In this document: positions 9,431 to 18,437 of the stretch, piece after piece
How positions within the stretch are numbered: the first letter of the stretch is position 1
How the letters are laid out: the number at the start of each line of letters is the position of its first letter
DNA from: Bacillus sp. NTK034
Lineage (GTDB): Bacteria > Bacillota > Bacilli > Bacillales > Cytobacillaceae
Assembly (NCBI RefSeq): GCF_017303275.1
Contig: NZ_JAFKOJ010000005.1
Span: 310,001-374,000 of the forward strand
Length of the DNA: 64,000 bases
Direction: 5' to 3'
Made by a program: the position numbers and the translations under genes
The notes under the pieces: generated by a model
Seen by the model: the letters and a program-made list of their open reading frames with translations, nothing else
What the model was told of the DNA's origin: nothing
The model's database searches: none

Positions 9431-10338
9431 ATGTTACTTAAAAGAAGATCCGTACCGGATGAATTAATGTCTATGAGATTTTTAAACATCCGAATGGAGT
9501 TTACTGAAAAGGAAAGGTTTCACTACTCCAACCTTGAAAAGGACTATGAAGGAGAGGTGAAATTTGACCTTCTGGCAGAAAGCCTGGAAGAAGAGAGGTT
9601 AATTATTAATGACCTGCTCTTGGAAGTAAATAATTCATTTTTTCAAATCGATGCCTTGATCATTTCACAAGGTATGATTCATCTTTTAGATATAAAAAAT
9701 TACCAGGGAGATGTTACCTGGAATCGGACAAACTTTTTAGCGTGAATACCGGACGGGAGTATAAAAACCCTGTGTACCAATTAAAAAGAAGTGCCACCCT
9801 ATTCCGTCAGCTGCTCCAAACCCTCAAGCAAAACTATCCTGTTGAAGCCTCCGTTATCTTTATTAATCGTGAATTCACCTTATATCAAGCCCCTTTGGAC
9901 GAGCCCATTATTCTGCCAACCCAGGTAAACCGCTATTTGAATGATTTAAATAAATTTCCATCCAAACTGAATGATGGGCACAGGAAACTAGCACAAAACC
10001 TGCTTTCCCTACACCAAACGAAAAATCCATTTACTTCGGTGCCCGAATATCAATACGACAAGCTGCTAAAAGGAATGTATTGTGAAGCCTGTAAATCCAT
10101 GCTCCTATCCGTAAAGAATAATAACTTTGTATGTGGAAAGTGCGGTGGGCATGAAAAAATTGAACGAGCTATTCTGCGTAGTGTTAGTGAATTTATGGTG
10201 CTTTTTCCCGAACGGAAGATTACTACCCAAAGCATTTATGAGTGGTGCAGCGCAGATTTAAGCAAGAAGACTTTTTGCAGAGTTTTAAAGAAAAACTATA
10301 AAGCATTGGGAACTACAAGGGATACTTATTATGTTTGA
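9431..10338 (+). pseudogene. NERD-domain nuclease-like protein, frameshifted near 9730
   Basis: Frame one (9431-9745) carries the start of a NERD domain: conserved Glu in YEGEVKFD, then FFQIDALIISQGMIHLLDIK, the Asp and Lys of the predicted nuclease core. The next frame (to 10338) continues exactly where the first leaves off (NTGREYKNPVYQLKRSATLF) and ends with a four-cysteine zinc ribbon (CEAC and CGKC near the C-terminus). Adding one base in ACCTGGAATC near 9725 restores a single ORF of about 302 residues, the usual size. NERD proteins are thought to process DNA; the host function is unknown. As it stands the protein is split. Confidence 0.78.
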
Positions 10339-10369
10339 ATGATTCATTGATTATTTATGGATTAAGAAT

Positions 10370-10577
10370 TGGATTCGGACTCCTTCCTTCGGTTTTCGAC
10401 CATTCCTGTCCGAATGAGACCTGGATTCGGACTGCTTCTCTCGAATTTCTGCTGCTCCTGTCCGAATAAGGCCTAGGTTCATACTGCTTCCCTTCGATTT
10501 CTGCTGTTCCTGTCCGAATGGGAACCGGATTCGGACTCCTTCTCTCGAATTTCGGCTTTTCCTGTCCGAATAAGCAA
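10370..10577. repeat. 52-bp tandem array, four units, TTCGGAC/GTCCGAA arms
   Basis: Units start at 10370, 10422, 10474 and 10526, an exact 52-bp period. Each unit carries the word GGATTCGGACT near its start and CCTGTCCGAAT near its end (unit three has TTCATAC in place of TTCGGAC); the interior is C/T-rich and more variable. It sits between the 3' ends of the NERD gene and aspA, touching the aspA terminator. Confidence 0.9.
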
Positions 10578-10602
10578 AAAAACCCCCAACAGTATTGGGG
10601 GT
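10576..10602 (-). terminator. Intrinsic terminator after aspA
   Basis: Minus-strand arms ACCCCCAAT and GTTGGGGGT followed by seven T. The 52-bp array begins immediately beyond the T run. Confidence 0.9.
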
Positions 10603-10613
10603 GAAGGAAGACA

Positions 10614-12044
10614 TCAGTCCCTCTCCAGCAGCGCAGCGCCTGCGATGCCAGGATCGGTCATTTCATATGGATCGAGGATTAAATCCAGTTCTTCTTCAGT
10701 CAGCACATCATATTTCAGGCATAGTTCCCTGATTGGAGAGCCTGTTAAAATGGCTTCTCTCGCAATTCTTGATACAACTTCATACCCAAGGTGAGGGTTA
10801 ACCGCGGTGATGATGCCCACACTTTTCTCAACGTATTCCTTTAATCTTTCTTCGTTGGCTTCGATTCCTTTTACACAATGCTCTGTAAACGTATTGAATG
10901 CATTGTTCATAATGCTGATCGATTGCAGAAGATTAAAGATCAGAACTGGCTCCATGACGTTCAGTTCAAGCTGTCCTGCTTCTGAAGCAAGTGAGATCGT
11001 ATGGTCGTTCCCGATGACCTGGAATGCCACCTGATTAATAAGCTCCGGCAGAACAGGGTTTACTTTCCCAGGCATGATGGAAGAGCCCGGCTGTCTTGCT
11101 GGAAGTGAAATTTCCGCTAGGCCTGCTCTTGGGCCAGAAGCCATTAAGCGCAAATCATTCGCTATTTTGGACATATTGATCATACAGATTTTCAATGCTC
11201 CTGAGACTTCTGTATAAGAATCCGTATTCTGAGTGGCATCTACAAGATGCTCTGCCCCTGTAAATGGCAGGCCGCTGATGTCGGCAATATGCTTCACCAC
11301 TAAGTCAATGTATTTAGGGATGGCATTCAGTCCGGTTCCGACTGCCGTTGCCCCCATGTTCAATTCATATAAGTGCTGTTTGGATTGCTGAATGCGCTTT
11401 ATGTCTCGCGCTATGACACGGCTGTAAGCTTCAAATTCCTGGCCAAGCCTGATTGGCACGGCATCTTGCAGATGAGTCCGTCCCATTTTAATCACGTGGC
11501 TGAATTCCTTTGATTTTTCAAGGAAAACGGAGTGCATATGTTCCATTGTCGCGATTAATTGATCCATCAGATTTAAAACCGAGATATGCATTGCTGTCGG
11601 GAAGGCATCATTCGTCGATTGTGACATATTGACATGAGTATTAGGGCTGCAATGTGAATAATCACCTTTTTCATAGCCCATAATTTCAATTGCACGGTTT
11701 GCAAGGATTTCATTAATATTCATATTAATAGACGTCCCGGCACCGCCCTGAATTGGGTCGACAATGACCTGATCATGCCACAGTCCTTCAATCATTTCAT
11801 CCGCTGCCTGTACGATAGGGTCTCCAATACCTGAATAAAGGCGCTTAACCTCCATATTTGCCAATGCCGCTGCCTTTTTCACTATTGCCATTGCCTTGAT
11901 TAACTCCGGATGGATCCGGTAGCCTGTAATCGGAAAGTTCTCAACCGCACGAAGCGTCTGAACGCCATAATAGGCTCCAGCCGGAACTTCCTTAGAACCT
12001 AGAAAGTCTTTTTCAATTCTGAAGCTGTTCTTTGCTGCTAGCAT
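10614..12044 (-). CDS. aspA: Aspartate ammonia-lyase (aspartase)
   Basis: Converts L-aspartate to fumarate and ammonia; cytoplasmic homotetramer of the fumarase/aspartase superfamily. The superfamily signature GSSIMPGKVNP is present near residue 325, with GRTHLQDAVPIRLGQEF and SPNTHVNMSQSTND as the other two active-site regions. The start FRIEKDFLGSKEVPAGAYYG and 476-residue length favour aspartase over class II fumarase. The ribosome site AAAGGAG lies 8 nt before the ATG. There is no adjacent asparaginase, unlike the ansAB operon of B. subtilis, so it is probably monocistronic. Confidence 0.93.
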   Translation of the reverse strand: MLAAKNSFRIEKDFLGSKEVPAGAYYGVQTLRAVENFPITGYRIHPELIKAMAIVKKAAALANMEVKRLYSGIGDPIVQAADEMIEGLWHDQVIVDPIQGGAGTSINMNINEILANRAIEIMGYEKGDYSHCSPNTHVNMSQSTNDAFPTAMHISVLNLMDQLIATMEHMHSVFLEKSKEFSHVIKMGRTHLQDAVPIRLGQEFEAYSRVIARDIKRIQQSKQHLYELNMGATAVGTGLNAIPKYIDLVVKHIADISGLPFTGAEHLVDATQNTDSYTEVSGALKICMINMSKIANDLRLMASGPRAGLAEISLPARQPGSSIMPGKVNPVLPELINQVAFQVIGNDHTISLASEAGQLELNVMEPVLIFNLLQSISIMNNAFNTFTEHCVKGIEANEERLKEYVEKSVGIITAVNPHLGYEVVSRIAREAILTGSPIRELCLKYDVLTEEELDLILDPYEMTDPGIAGAALLERD

Positions 12045-12222
12045 ATACTTCTTCTCCTTTATATAAACCTTTCAGATATATATAGGTTTTGTAATACTAA
12101 TCCTTCGTATCCACTATAATCCGGATGGAGGGAATAAGCAATGGTTATGGAACAATAATAAATTGCCTTTTTGGATTGCTGATTTCACCCTTTAACTGCA
12201 CTTTGCCAACTATCTTATGCAA

Positions 12223-12251
12223 TTGACATAACCTTAAATACGACCTAATAT
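12223..12251 (+). promoter_or_regulatory. Near-consensus SigA-type promoter, 200 nt before the DUF418 gene
   Basis: TTGACA at 12223-12228 and TAATAT at 12246-12251 with 17-bp spacing. Transcription from about 12258 would give a leader of about 205 nt ahead of the ATG at 12463. I see no riboswitch or small ORF with a ribosome site in that leader. The rest of the 418-bp gap 12045-12462 shows nothing else. Confidence 0.6.
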
Positions 12252-12462
12252 TTAAATTGCCTTTTAAACCGGAAATAGCTGCTTTCGTGATCTTATAATA
12301 AATTTGTCTATTCCCTAAGAAAGCTTTATTCAGATGAGCGTATTCTATTGATTAAGAAGCTCATTGTTTAATTTATCCGAAACCGAACCTTAGAGATAAA
12401 CCAATCAATTCAAATATTTAATCAAGCTAGCGTGTTTATTAAAGACAAAGGAGAAAATCAGC

Positions 12463-13632
12463 ATGTCTGATCAATCAAGTATTAAAACAGCTGGACCAAA
12501 AAAACGTGCTGTTTCACTGGATCTAGCCAGAGGCACAATGCTTCTGCTGATTGCACTGGCACATGCCCCGCTCTATTTGTACACCTCCGAACCCGGGGTT
12601 ATGCAAAGAGTAGAGGCTATCACCTTCCTTGATCAAATAGTTAACTTTTTTGGCCATTTCTTTATTGATAACAGAGCAAGAGCGATGTTTGCCGTATTAT
12701 TCGGGTACGGGCTTTCTCTGGCATTTGAAAGTCGAGCCTCTAAAGGAATAAGAGAAAAAGAAGCCATAATGACGATAAGAAGGCGTTCCTGGTATTTGAT
12801 TCTATTTGGGGTTGTTTTGGCGGTCATCATCGGAGGACAGGACATTCTTATGGCCTACGGTTTAGCCGGGCTGCTTGTGAGCCGGCTTTTAACAAGCGGA
12901 ACCAAAACACTGATACGAGCCTTTATTTTTATCACTTTATTCTATATCATTTTTCTTCCGATAGCATGGGGGTTCAATATGCTGGAAGTCGGAGGTTATG
13001 GTTTCCCGCCGGAAGTTTCAGCAGCTGACAACTACCTTCACACAGCTTTTATAAGTCTAGTTACTTTTCCTTCCATCCCTATTCTCATACATTTAATGTT
13101 CCCGGTTCTTCCCTCCGTTCTGCTCGGCATGTGGATTGCCAGAAACCGGTTATTAATCAAACCGGAGAAGCAGTTAAAAACGATTTATTCCATTACCTTT
13201 ATAGGATTGACCGTCTCATTGTTGGGAGCACTGCCTTTATCCCTTTTGGGAACCATATGGCACCCGGATTTATTTACAGCCGGGTTTATAAATGGACTGC
13301 ACATTTTAACCGGAATTGCAGGCGGTTTGGCTTATGCTGCAATTTTCGGGATCATTGGAGCAAAGATGAAAGAGCCTGGAGGTTATATCCTCTCCTTAAC
13401 AGCCCTAGGTAAACGGTCGCTAACCTTCTATGTTTGGAATGAGACGCTTCTCGTTCTCTTCTTCTCACCAGTAGCACTTGATTTAGGAGGGCGTGTAAGC
13501 AACGGGACTGCCGCAATGATTGCTGTTGGGATTTGGGGGCTTTCAGTCCTCTTAGCCATGATTTTGGAAAAAATGAACCTGAATGGGCCATTGGAAGTAT
13601 TGTTGAGGAGATTGGTATATAAAAATAAATAA
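12463..13632 (+). CDS. DUF418 (YeiB-type) membrane protein
   Basis: Starts KKRAVSLDLARGTMLLLIAL, the standard opening of DUF418/YeiB proteins, followed by FIDNRARAMFAVLFGYGLSL and many hydrophobic helices (about ten). The C-terminal DUF418 part includes LGKRSLTFYVWNETLLVL. 389 residues is usual. The family is distantly related to membrane acyltransferases but its substrate is not known to me. Ribosome site AAAGGAG 8 nt before the ATG; it has its own promoter and terminator and so looks monocistronic. Confidence 0.9.
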   Translation: MSDQSSIKTAGPKKRAVSLDLARGTMLLLIALAHAPLYLYTSEPGVMQRVEAITFLDQIVNFFGHFFIDNRARAMFAVLFGYGLSLAFESRASKGIREKEAIMTIRRRSWYLILFGVVLAVIIGGQDILMAYGLAGLLVSRLLTSGTKTLIRAFIFITLFYIIFLPIAWGFNMLEVGGYGFPPEVSAADNYLHTAFISLVTFPSIPILIHLMFPVLPSVLLGMWIARNRLLIKPEKQLKTIYSITFIGLTVSLLGALPLSLLGTIWHPDLFTAGFINGLHILTGIAGGLAYAAIFGIIGAKMKEPGGYILSLTALGKRSLTFYVWNETLLVLFFSPVALDLGGRVSNGTAAMIAVGIWGLSVLLAMILEKMNLNGPLEVLLRRLVYKNK

Positions 13633-13637
13633 ATCAA

Positions 13638-13678
13638 AAGACGGCCAAGTAATTATAAAGTACTTGGCTGTCTTAGTT
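13638..13678 (+). terminator. Intrinsic terminator after the DUF418 gene
   Basis: Fourteen-base arms AAGACGGCCAAGTA and TACTTGGCTGTCTT with one G-U pair; the T tail is short. Confidence 0.65.
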
Positions 13679-13814
13679 TATCTTAAGGGCGCTTACCTTG
13701 GCATGCTCACACCTAAAATCTAAAAGGATGTTTTATAGCAAAAAATTACATGCCCGTCCCATTAATGGGTAACCTACTAATTATTGCAATAAAAAAAGGT
13801 AAGAAGGAATAAAC

Positions 13815-14573
13815 ATGGACACTTATCTGCGAAGACCTCTTTCCAGAATTAATACATTTGGTATTACACATTTGAGATACCAGAACCCCTATATGGTTGC
13901 TTGGTGGTCTGCAGTTTTTCCGGGATTTGGACACTATTTGCTTAATCAGTATTTAAGGGCTACTTTATTAACCCTTTCTGAAGTAATCATAAATACTTTA
14001 GCTCATATTAATGAAGCAATGATGTATTCCTTTTGCGGAGAATTTGAGCTTGCAAAGGCAGTACTGGAACCCAAATGGGCATTCGGATATCTTTTAATAT
14101 ATTTAATTGCTATGGGAGATAGTTTTCGGTCAGCCTTGTTCCATAATAAGCTTTATGTTCTAACATGCATGGAGAATAAACCGATTCCCAGCATCAATAT
14201 TACTGCGTCTGAAATTCAATATCTTGAAAGGAAAAGCCCTGTCATGGGGGCCGTTTACTCTTTTTTCTTTCCTGGACTGGGGCAATTATACAACCACCGG
14301 TTTGGACTTGCTTTTTATGCGATGTTTTGGTGGTGGATATATCTCATGTTGTCCAGCATGCATGAATCTATATTTAGTCTATTGCACGGGCACCTTGGCC
14401 AGTCTATTTCCATGCTGCATCCACACTGGCTGTTATTTATGCCATCCGTTATGGGCGGCTCCATCTATCATTCATACATCACAACCATTGGACACAATCA
14501 CCTTTTTGAGATGGCGCAACGCCAGCTTCTTTCCATGCGTTATCAGAATGCTAAACTTAGAATTTTCCCCTAA
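13815..14573 (+). CDS. Unrecognised membrane protein with a duplicated FPG-LG motif, 252 aa
   Basis: I cannot name a family. Two similar stretches are visible: WWSAVFPGFGHYLLNQYLRA near 30-49 and VYSFFFPGLGQLYNHRFGLA near 144-165. Each is followed by a hydrophobic helix, suggesting an internal duplication of a short TM2-like hairpin module (proline-glycine turn, then helix). Further hydrophobic segments lie near 90-105, 170-185 and 205-225. It is followed 14 bp later by another unrecognised gene, almost certainly in the same operon, and convergent with copA. A role in the membrane is all that can be inferred. Confidence 0.75.
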   Translation: MDTYLRRPLSRINTFGITHLRYQNPYMVAWWSAVFPGFGHYLLNQYLRATLLTLSEVIINTLAHINEAMMYSFCGEFELAKAVLEPKWAFGYLLIYLIAMGDSFRSALFHNKLYVLTCMENKPIPSINITASEIQYLERKSPVMGAVYSFFFPGLGQLYNHRFGLAFYAMFWWWIYLMLSSMHESIFSLLHGHLGQSISMLHPHWLLFMPSVMGGSIYHSYITTIGHNHLFEMAQRQLLSMRYQNAKLRIFP

Positions 14574-14587
14574 GCAGGTGCTTGACA

Positions 14588-15034
14588 ATGTTAATATTTG
14601 GCATATTTGAACAATCAATTGAATTAGAGCAGGCATTAGCTGAGTTAGAGGACACCTCCATTTTAAGAGAGCATATCCTTGTTGTTTTCATGGATAAAAG
14701 CCACAGGAAACAACATTACAGCCCGCTTAGGCCACATGCTTTTGAGGTAGGTATTTCATTTGCCACTGGAGCAGCAGCTATTGGAGCGAGCATGGGATTC
14801 GCTCTGACTTATGGGCCTATTATCTGGGGGCTAATTGGTGCAGTTATTGGTTTTGCCATAGGTGTTGGGTCATACTTTTTATATAAAAAACTGAAAAACC
14901 AACCCAGTCAAAAAAGAAATAATCATGAGGTTACAGTTGTTATACAGTGCCAGGAAGAACAGACTAGACTTGTTAGTGATTTATTATGGAAATACCAGGC
15001 ACTTTCAGTGGGATATGCCAAAAATCCATCCTGA
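14588..15034 (+). CDS. Unrecognised protein with a glycine-rich membrane hairpin, 148 aa
   Basis: Starts MLIFGIFEQSIELEQALAEL; residues 1-45 look like a small ferredoxin-fold regulatory domain, as do the last 40 residues (HEVTVVIQCQEEQTRLVSDL). Between them is a hairpin of two glycine-rich helices, near 62-98 (ATGAAAIGASMGFALTYGPI then IWGLIGAVIGFAIGVG). The arrangement resembles small stress-linked membrane proteins with a Gly-zipper hairpin, but no family is certain. I chose the ATG at 14588, preceded by AGGTG, over a TTG at 14582. It is the second gene of a two-gene unit with 13815. Confidence 0.78.
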   Translation: MLIFGIFEQSIELEQALAELEDTSILREHILVVFMDKSHRKQHYSPLRPHAFEVGISFATGAAAIGASMGFALTYGPIIWGLIGAVIGFAIGVGSYFLYKKLKNQPSQKRNNHEVTVVIQCQEEQTRLVSDLLWKYQALSVGYAKNPS

Positions 15035-15066
15035 AAATCTGACTCAATTGAAATTAATATTTAAGA

Positions 15067-17277
15067 CTAGATTCTCGATTTTTGCAATCGAAGAGAGTTA
15101 AGAACGACCGAAACCGAACTAAAAGCCATAACAGCCCCTGCCAGCCAGGGAGCTAAGATTCCGAATATCGCAAAAGGTATGCTGATAATATTATATAGAA
15201 ATGCCCATACAAAGTTTTGTTTAATATTGGACATCGTAGCTTTACTGATCTTAATGGCTTCCGCTACCTTACTCAAATCGCCTTTTATCAAAGTAATATC
15301 CCCAGATTCAATCGCAATATCGGAACCGGTGCCAATGGCAATTCCGACATCTGCGACTGTTAGGGCAGGTGCATCATTAATCCCGTCCCCGACCATTACA
15401 ACGTGTTTTCCTTCCTTCTGCAGAGTTTGAATGATTTCTGCCTTTTGCTGTGGTGTGATATTGGCCTTCACCTTGTCAATTCCGGTCTTTTGGGCAATCG
15501 TCATGGCGGTCTCCATATTGTCTCCCGTGACCATTATGACTTCCATTCCCATCCCTTTTAAAGCAGCAACCGCAGATTTTGATGAGTGCTTTACTTCATC
15601 AGCTGCAGCAATGATCCCAGCAAACACATGATTGATTGATACGATCATCACTGTCTTACCTTCTTGTTCAAGTCTTGCAATCTTTCTAGCTGCTCTAGCC
15701 GGAATGAAAAGCTTATTCTGAATAAAGTAAGTTGGATTAGAAATCAGCACCTTCTTCCCATTTACAGACCCCTTGATCCCGTACCCCGGAATCGATAGGA
15801 CTTCACTTGCATTTGAAATAAGGAATACCCTCTTTTTCGATTCTTTTACAATTGCTTTTGCAACAGGGTGCGCCGAAGCACCTTCTACAGCACCTATTAT
15901 TTCAAAAAACTCCCTTTCACTAAAATATTCAACATATGAGTCCGTTACCTGGGGTTCTCCTTTTGTAATCGTTCCGGTTTTATCCAATAAGATGACGCTG
16001 CTTTTCCCTAAAATTTCTAGAAATTTCCCCTCTTTAAAAAGAATGCCTGACTGTGCTGCACGTCCGCTTCCTACCATTACAGAAGTAGGAGTAGCCAGTC
16101 CGAGAGCACATGGACACGCGATAATTAATACAGCAATCATCTTCTCCAGAGCTTCGCTTAATTGCCCCGGCTGGATCATCATATACCACAGAATAAACGT
16201 AAACACTGAAATAAAAATAATGATCGGGACAAATATACCTGTTATTTTATCTGCTATGTGCTGAATGGGTGCCTTAGAAGATTGTGCTTCCTCCACAATT
16301 CGAATGATTTGTGACAGTGCAGTCTCAGATTCTTTTTTGGTAACCTTTATTTTTAATGTTCCGTTATAATTAATGGTTCCTGCATATACATGGTTCCCAA
16401 TGCCTTTATCAATAGGCAAACTTTCCCCGGTCAGCAAAGACTCGTCAATCATTGAGCTTCCTTCAATAACTTGTCCATCAATTGGAACCTTTTCGCCCGA
16501 TTTAACAATAACCATATCTCCTGGTGATATTCTATCGACAGGGGATTGACATTCCTTTCCGTTCAAATACAATGTGGCTGTTTTCATTTGTAATTGGTAA
16601 AGCTTCTTAATCGCCTGTGTGGTTCTTATTTTCGTTCTTGCTTCAAGTAATTTTCCCAACAAGATGAATGTAATAATAAAGGCACTTGTTTCATAGAACA
16701 ATACAATCGAATGGGGACGATCTAAGGAGTGTAAGTTAGTGAAAGTTAAGTAATGGCTGTAAAAAAAGGCAGCTGATGTGCTTAGTACCACTAAAACATC
16801 CATATTGGCACTTCCGCTTTTCAATGATTTCCAAGCCCTTTCATAAAATTGGAATCCTATTATAAATTGAATGGGAATAGTAAGAGCAAATTGGAAGAGG
16901 GGATTGATGAATAGCTCTGGCACTTTAACAAAAGATACCCACTGAAAGTGGGTAAACATAGCCCATGCCAGGGGGAAAGTCAGCAATGCCGAAACAAAGA
17001 ACCTCCACTTTAGAGCCTTAATTTCTCTAAGCTTCTCCATTTCTGACTGTGAGTTATTCTGCCTATCTATTTTCGCATCAAATCCAATTTTATTAATTTT
17101 ATTGATAATTTCATTGATACCTATCTTATTACTGCTAAATGTGACGCGTCCCTTTTCAGTTGTTAAATTTACATGGACTTCCTCTACCCCCTCGATTTTT
17201 GAGACTGCCTTTTCTATTCTTGCTGCACAGGCGGCACAATGCATACCTCTAATTTCTAAATGGTTTGTTTCTTTCAA
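15067..17277 (-). CDS. copA: Copper-exporting P1B-type ATPase
   Basis: Exports Cu(I) across the membrane using ATP. One N-terminal metal-binding domain with GMHCAACAAR (CxxC at residues 14 and 17); B. subtilis CopA has two such domains, so this is the shorter form. Then TGES at 283-286 (phosphatase), CPC at 388-390 in membrane helix 6 (copper path), DKTGT at 432-436 (phosphorylated Asp432) and GDGINDAPAL in the hinge. 736 residues. No copZ or csoR is adjacent. The neighbour ctaG at 17422 is on the same strand, which ties the pair to copper supply or cytochrome oxidase assembly. Confidence 0.95.
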   Translation of the reverse strand: MKETNHLEIRGMHCAACAARIEKAVSKIEGVEEVHVNLTTEKGRVTFSSNKIGINEIINKINKIGFDAKIDRQNNSQSEMEKLREIKALKWRFFVSALLTFPLAWAMFTHFQWVSFVKVPELFINPLFQFALTIPIQFIIGFQFYERAWKSLKSGSANMDVLVVLSTSAAFFYSHYLTFTNLHSLDRPHSIVLFYETSAFIITFILLGKLLEARTKIRTTQAIKKLYQLQMKTATLYLNGKECQSPVDRISPGDMVIVKSGEKVPIDGQVIEGSSMIDESLLTGESLPIDKGIGNHVYAGTINYNGTLKIKVTKKESETALSQIIRIVEEAQSSKAPIQHIADKITGIFVPIIIFISVFTFILWYMMIQPGQLSEALEKMIAVLIIACPCALGLATPTSVMVGSGRAAQSGILFKEGKFLEILGKSSVILLDKTGTITKGEPQVTDSYVEYFSEREFFEIIGAVEGASAHPVAKAIVKESKKRVFLISNASEVLSIPGYGIKGSVNGKKVLISNPTYFIQNKLFIPARAARKIARLEQEGKTVMIVSINHVFAGIIAAADEVKHSSKSAVAALKGMGMEVIMVTGDNMETAMTIAQKTGIDKVKANITPQQKAEIIQTLQKEGKHVVMVGDGINDAPALTVADVGIAIGTGSDIAIESGDITLIKGDLSKVAEAIKISKATMSNIKQNFVWAFLYNIISIPFAIFGILAPWLAGAVMAFSSVSVVLNSLRLQKSRI

Positions 17278-17421
17278 AACAATTTCACCACTTTCTTTTC
17301 CGTCAAATTAATATATTTTATTGAAGACAGGTGCTCTTTAGAACACTCAATAGATTTAATAAAAATAGAATTGATAGATTCATAGAAAAAGCCAAACCTC
17401 AAAAAGTGAAGTTCAGCTTTA

Positions 17422-18249
17422 TTAATGAAAACTATTTTGCTTTTCCCCCTGTGTTTCCGTTGCCTTAGCCCCAAGCCGCGTTGTCGCCATTAAAGCAGCT
17501 TTGTGAATTCCCAGCATAATAAATCCTGCCGTTGCCTGGTCATAATTTGTATTAAAGGGAGGGGGAAGTATAGTTAAGGATATTGATTGAGAGGGTATGC
17601 AGAGATGAGATGTTATTTGGGTAAGGAAGGGGTTGTTTGCTCCATCTATGAAAGCGCTGAAAACGAATAATAAACAAGCTGGCATTAAAAGAACACCACT
17701 CAGGAATGCATACCGTTGCTTTCGTCCCTCACAAAGCCGCTGCTTTAGATCAGGCGACACAATCGGCCACCACATACTAAAAGACAATACCAGCAGTAAA
17801 TATATATATCCATTGTGAACAATAGGATTTTGGGAAAAAACATTTAAAACAGCCGGTAAATGATACATCAGGAACAATACTGCAAAAACGATTAAGGAAA
17901 TCTTTGGAGTAAAAAACCATTTGCTTATTTTGTTGACCATCGAAATTTTCCTATGAAACAAATGACTGGGAATTCCTAATAAAAAAAGGGGCGGGACAAT
18001 AAAATATATAACGCTCATTTGAATCATGTGCAAACTGAATGAGAGGTGACTTATCACTGTTAAAGGACTGCCGATGGTTAAGTATAGCAAGCCTAAACTA
18101 AAGAAAAAGAATAGAGGCTGTTTATGATACATTTTTTTGTCCGCAAGACGAGTTGCTGCTAATACATACAAGACGGCAATACCCATTAGGCCCAATAACA
18201 ATGGCGTATTCCACATAAACTGGTCTTCAAGTAAAACATTATAAAACAC
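17422..18249 (-). CDS. ctaG: CtaG-type cytochrome c oxidase assembly membrane protein
   Basis: Belongs to the caa3-type CtaG family: about seven membrane helices with HLSFSLHMIQMSVIYFIVPP and FLMYHLPAVLNVFSQNP, which contain the conserved His and Met residues, and AATRLADKK near the first helix. B. subtilis CtaG is needed for formation of active caa3 oxidase. The start is a GTG at 18249 behind GAGGGGAGG. The tail after residue 245 is polar. It lies upstream of copA on the same strand with a 144-bp gap that includes a possible terminator hairpin, so co-transcription is uncertain. A second copy may exist elsewhere, since ctaG normally lies in the cta locus. Confidence 0.88.
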   Translation of the reverse strand: MFYNVLLEDQFMWNTPLLLGLMGIAVLYVLAATRLADKKMYHKQPLFFFFSLGLLYLTIGSPLTVISHLSFSLHMIQMSVIYFIVPPLFLLGIPSHLFHRKISMVNKISKWFFTPKISLIVFAVLFLMYHLPAVLNVFSQNPIVHNGYIYLLLVLSFSMWWPIVSPDLKQRLCEGRKQRYAFLSGVLLMPACLLFVFSAFIDGANNPFLTQITSHLCIPSQSISLTILPPPFNTNYDQATAGFIMLGIHKAALMATTRLGAKATETQGEKQNSFH

Positions 18250-18365
18250 GTAAAGCCTCCCCTCTGTTTGAACAATAATTAAATATGTTTTTTACCTATA
18301 TATAATTATGTTTGAATATGTGATTTATAACAGCATCCCCCCGAGACTTCCACAATTTAAATCAA

Positions 18366-18405
18366 ACAAAAAAAAGAGAAGAGAAAATGATCTCCCTTCT
18401 CCTTT
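18366..18405 (-). terminator. Terminator after the 55-aa-repeat protein remnant
   Basis: Minus-strand arms AGAAGGGAGA and TCTCTTCTCT followed by a run of T (plus-strand A run at 18368-18376). Confidence 0.6.
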
Positions 18406-18437
18406 TATATTTTGCTGTTGCCCATCAGAATGTCTTG

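Noticed and set aside
9742..10338. Independent 198-aa gene starting at 9742
   Set aside because: The ATG lacks a ribosome site and the sequence continues the NERD protein of the upstream frame; a single frameshift explains both.
10351..10614. 87-codon minus-strand frame across the 52-bp array
   Set aside because: It is a translation of the repeat (recurring SDRNGRKPKEGVRI-like words) without a ribosome site, running into the aspA terminator.
17274..17474. 66-codon minus-strand frame between ctaG and copA
   Set aside because: It overlaps the ctaG end in another frame and a hairpin, with no ribosome site.
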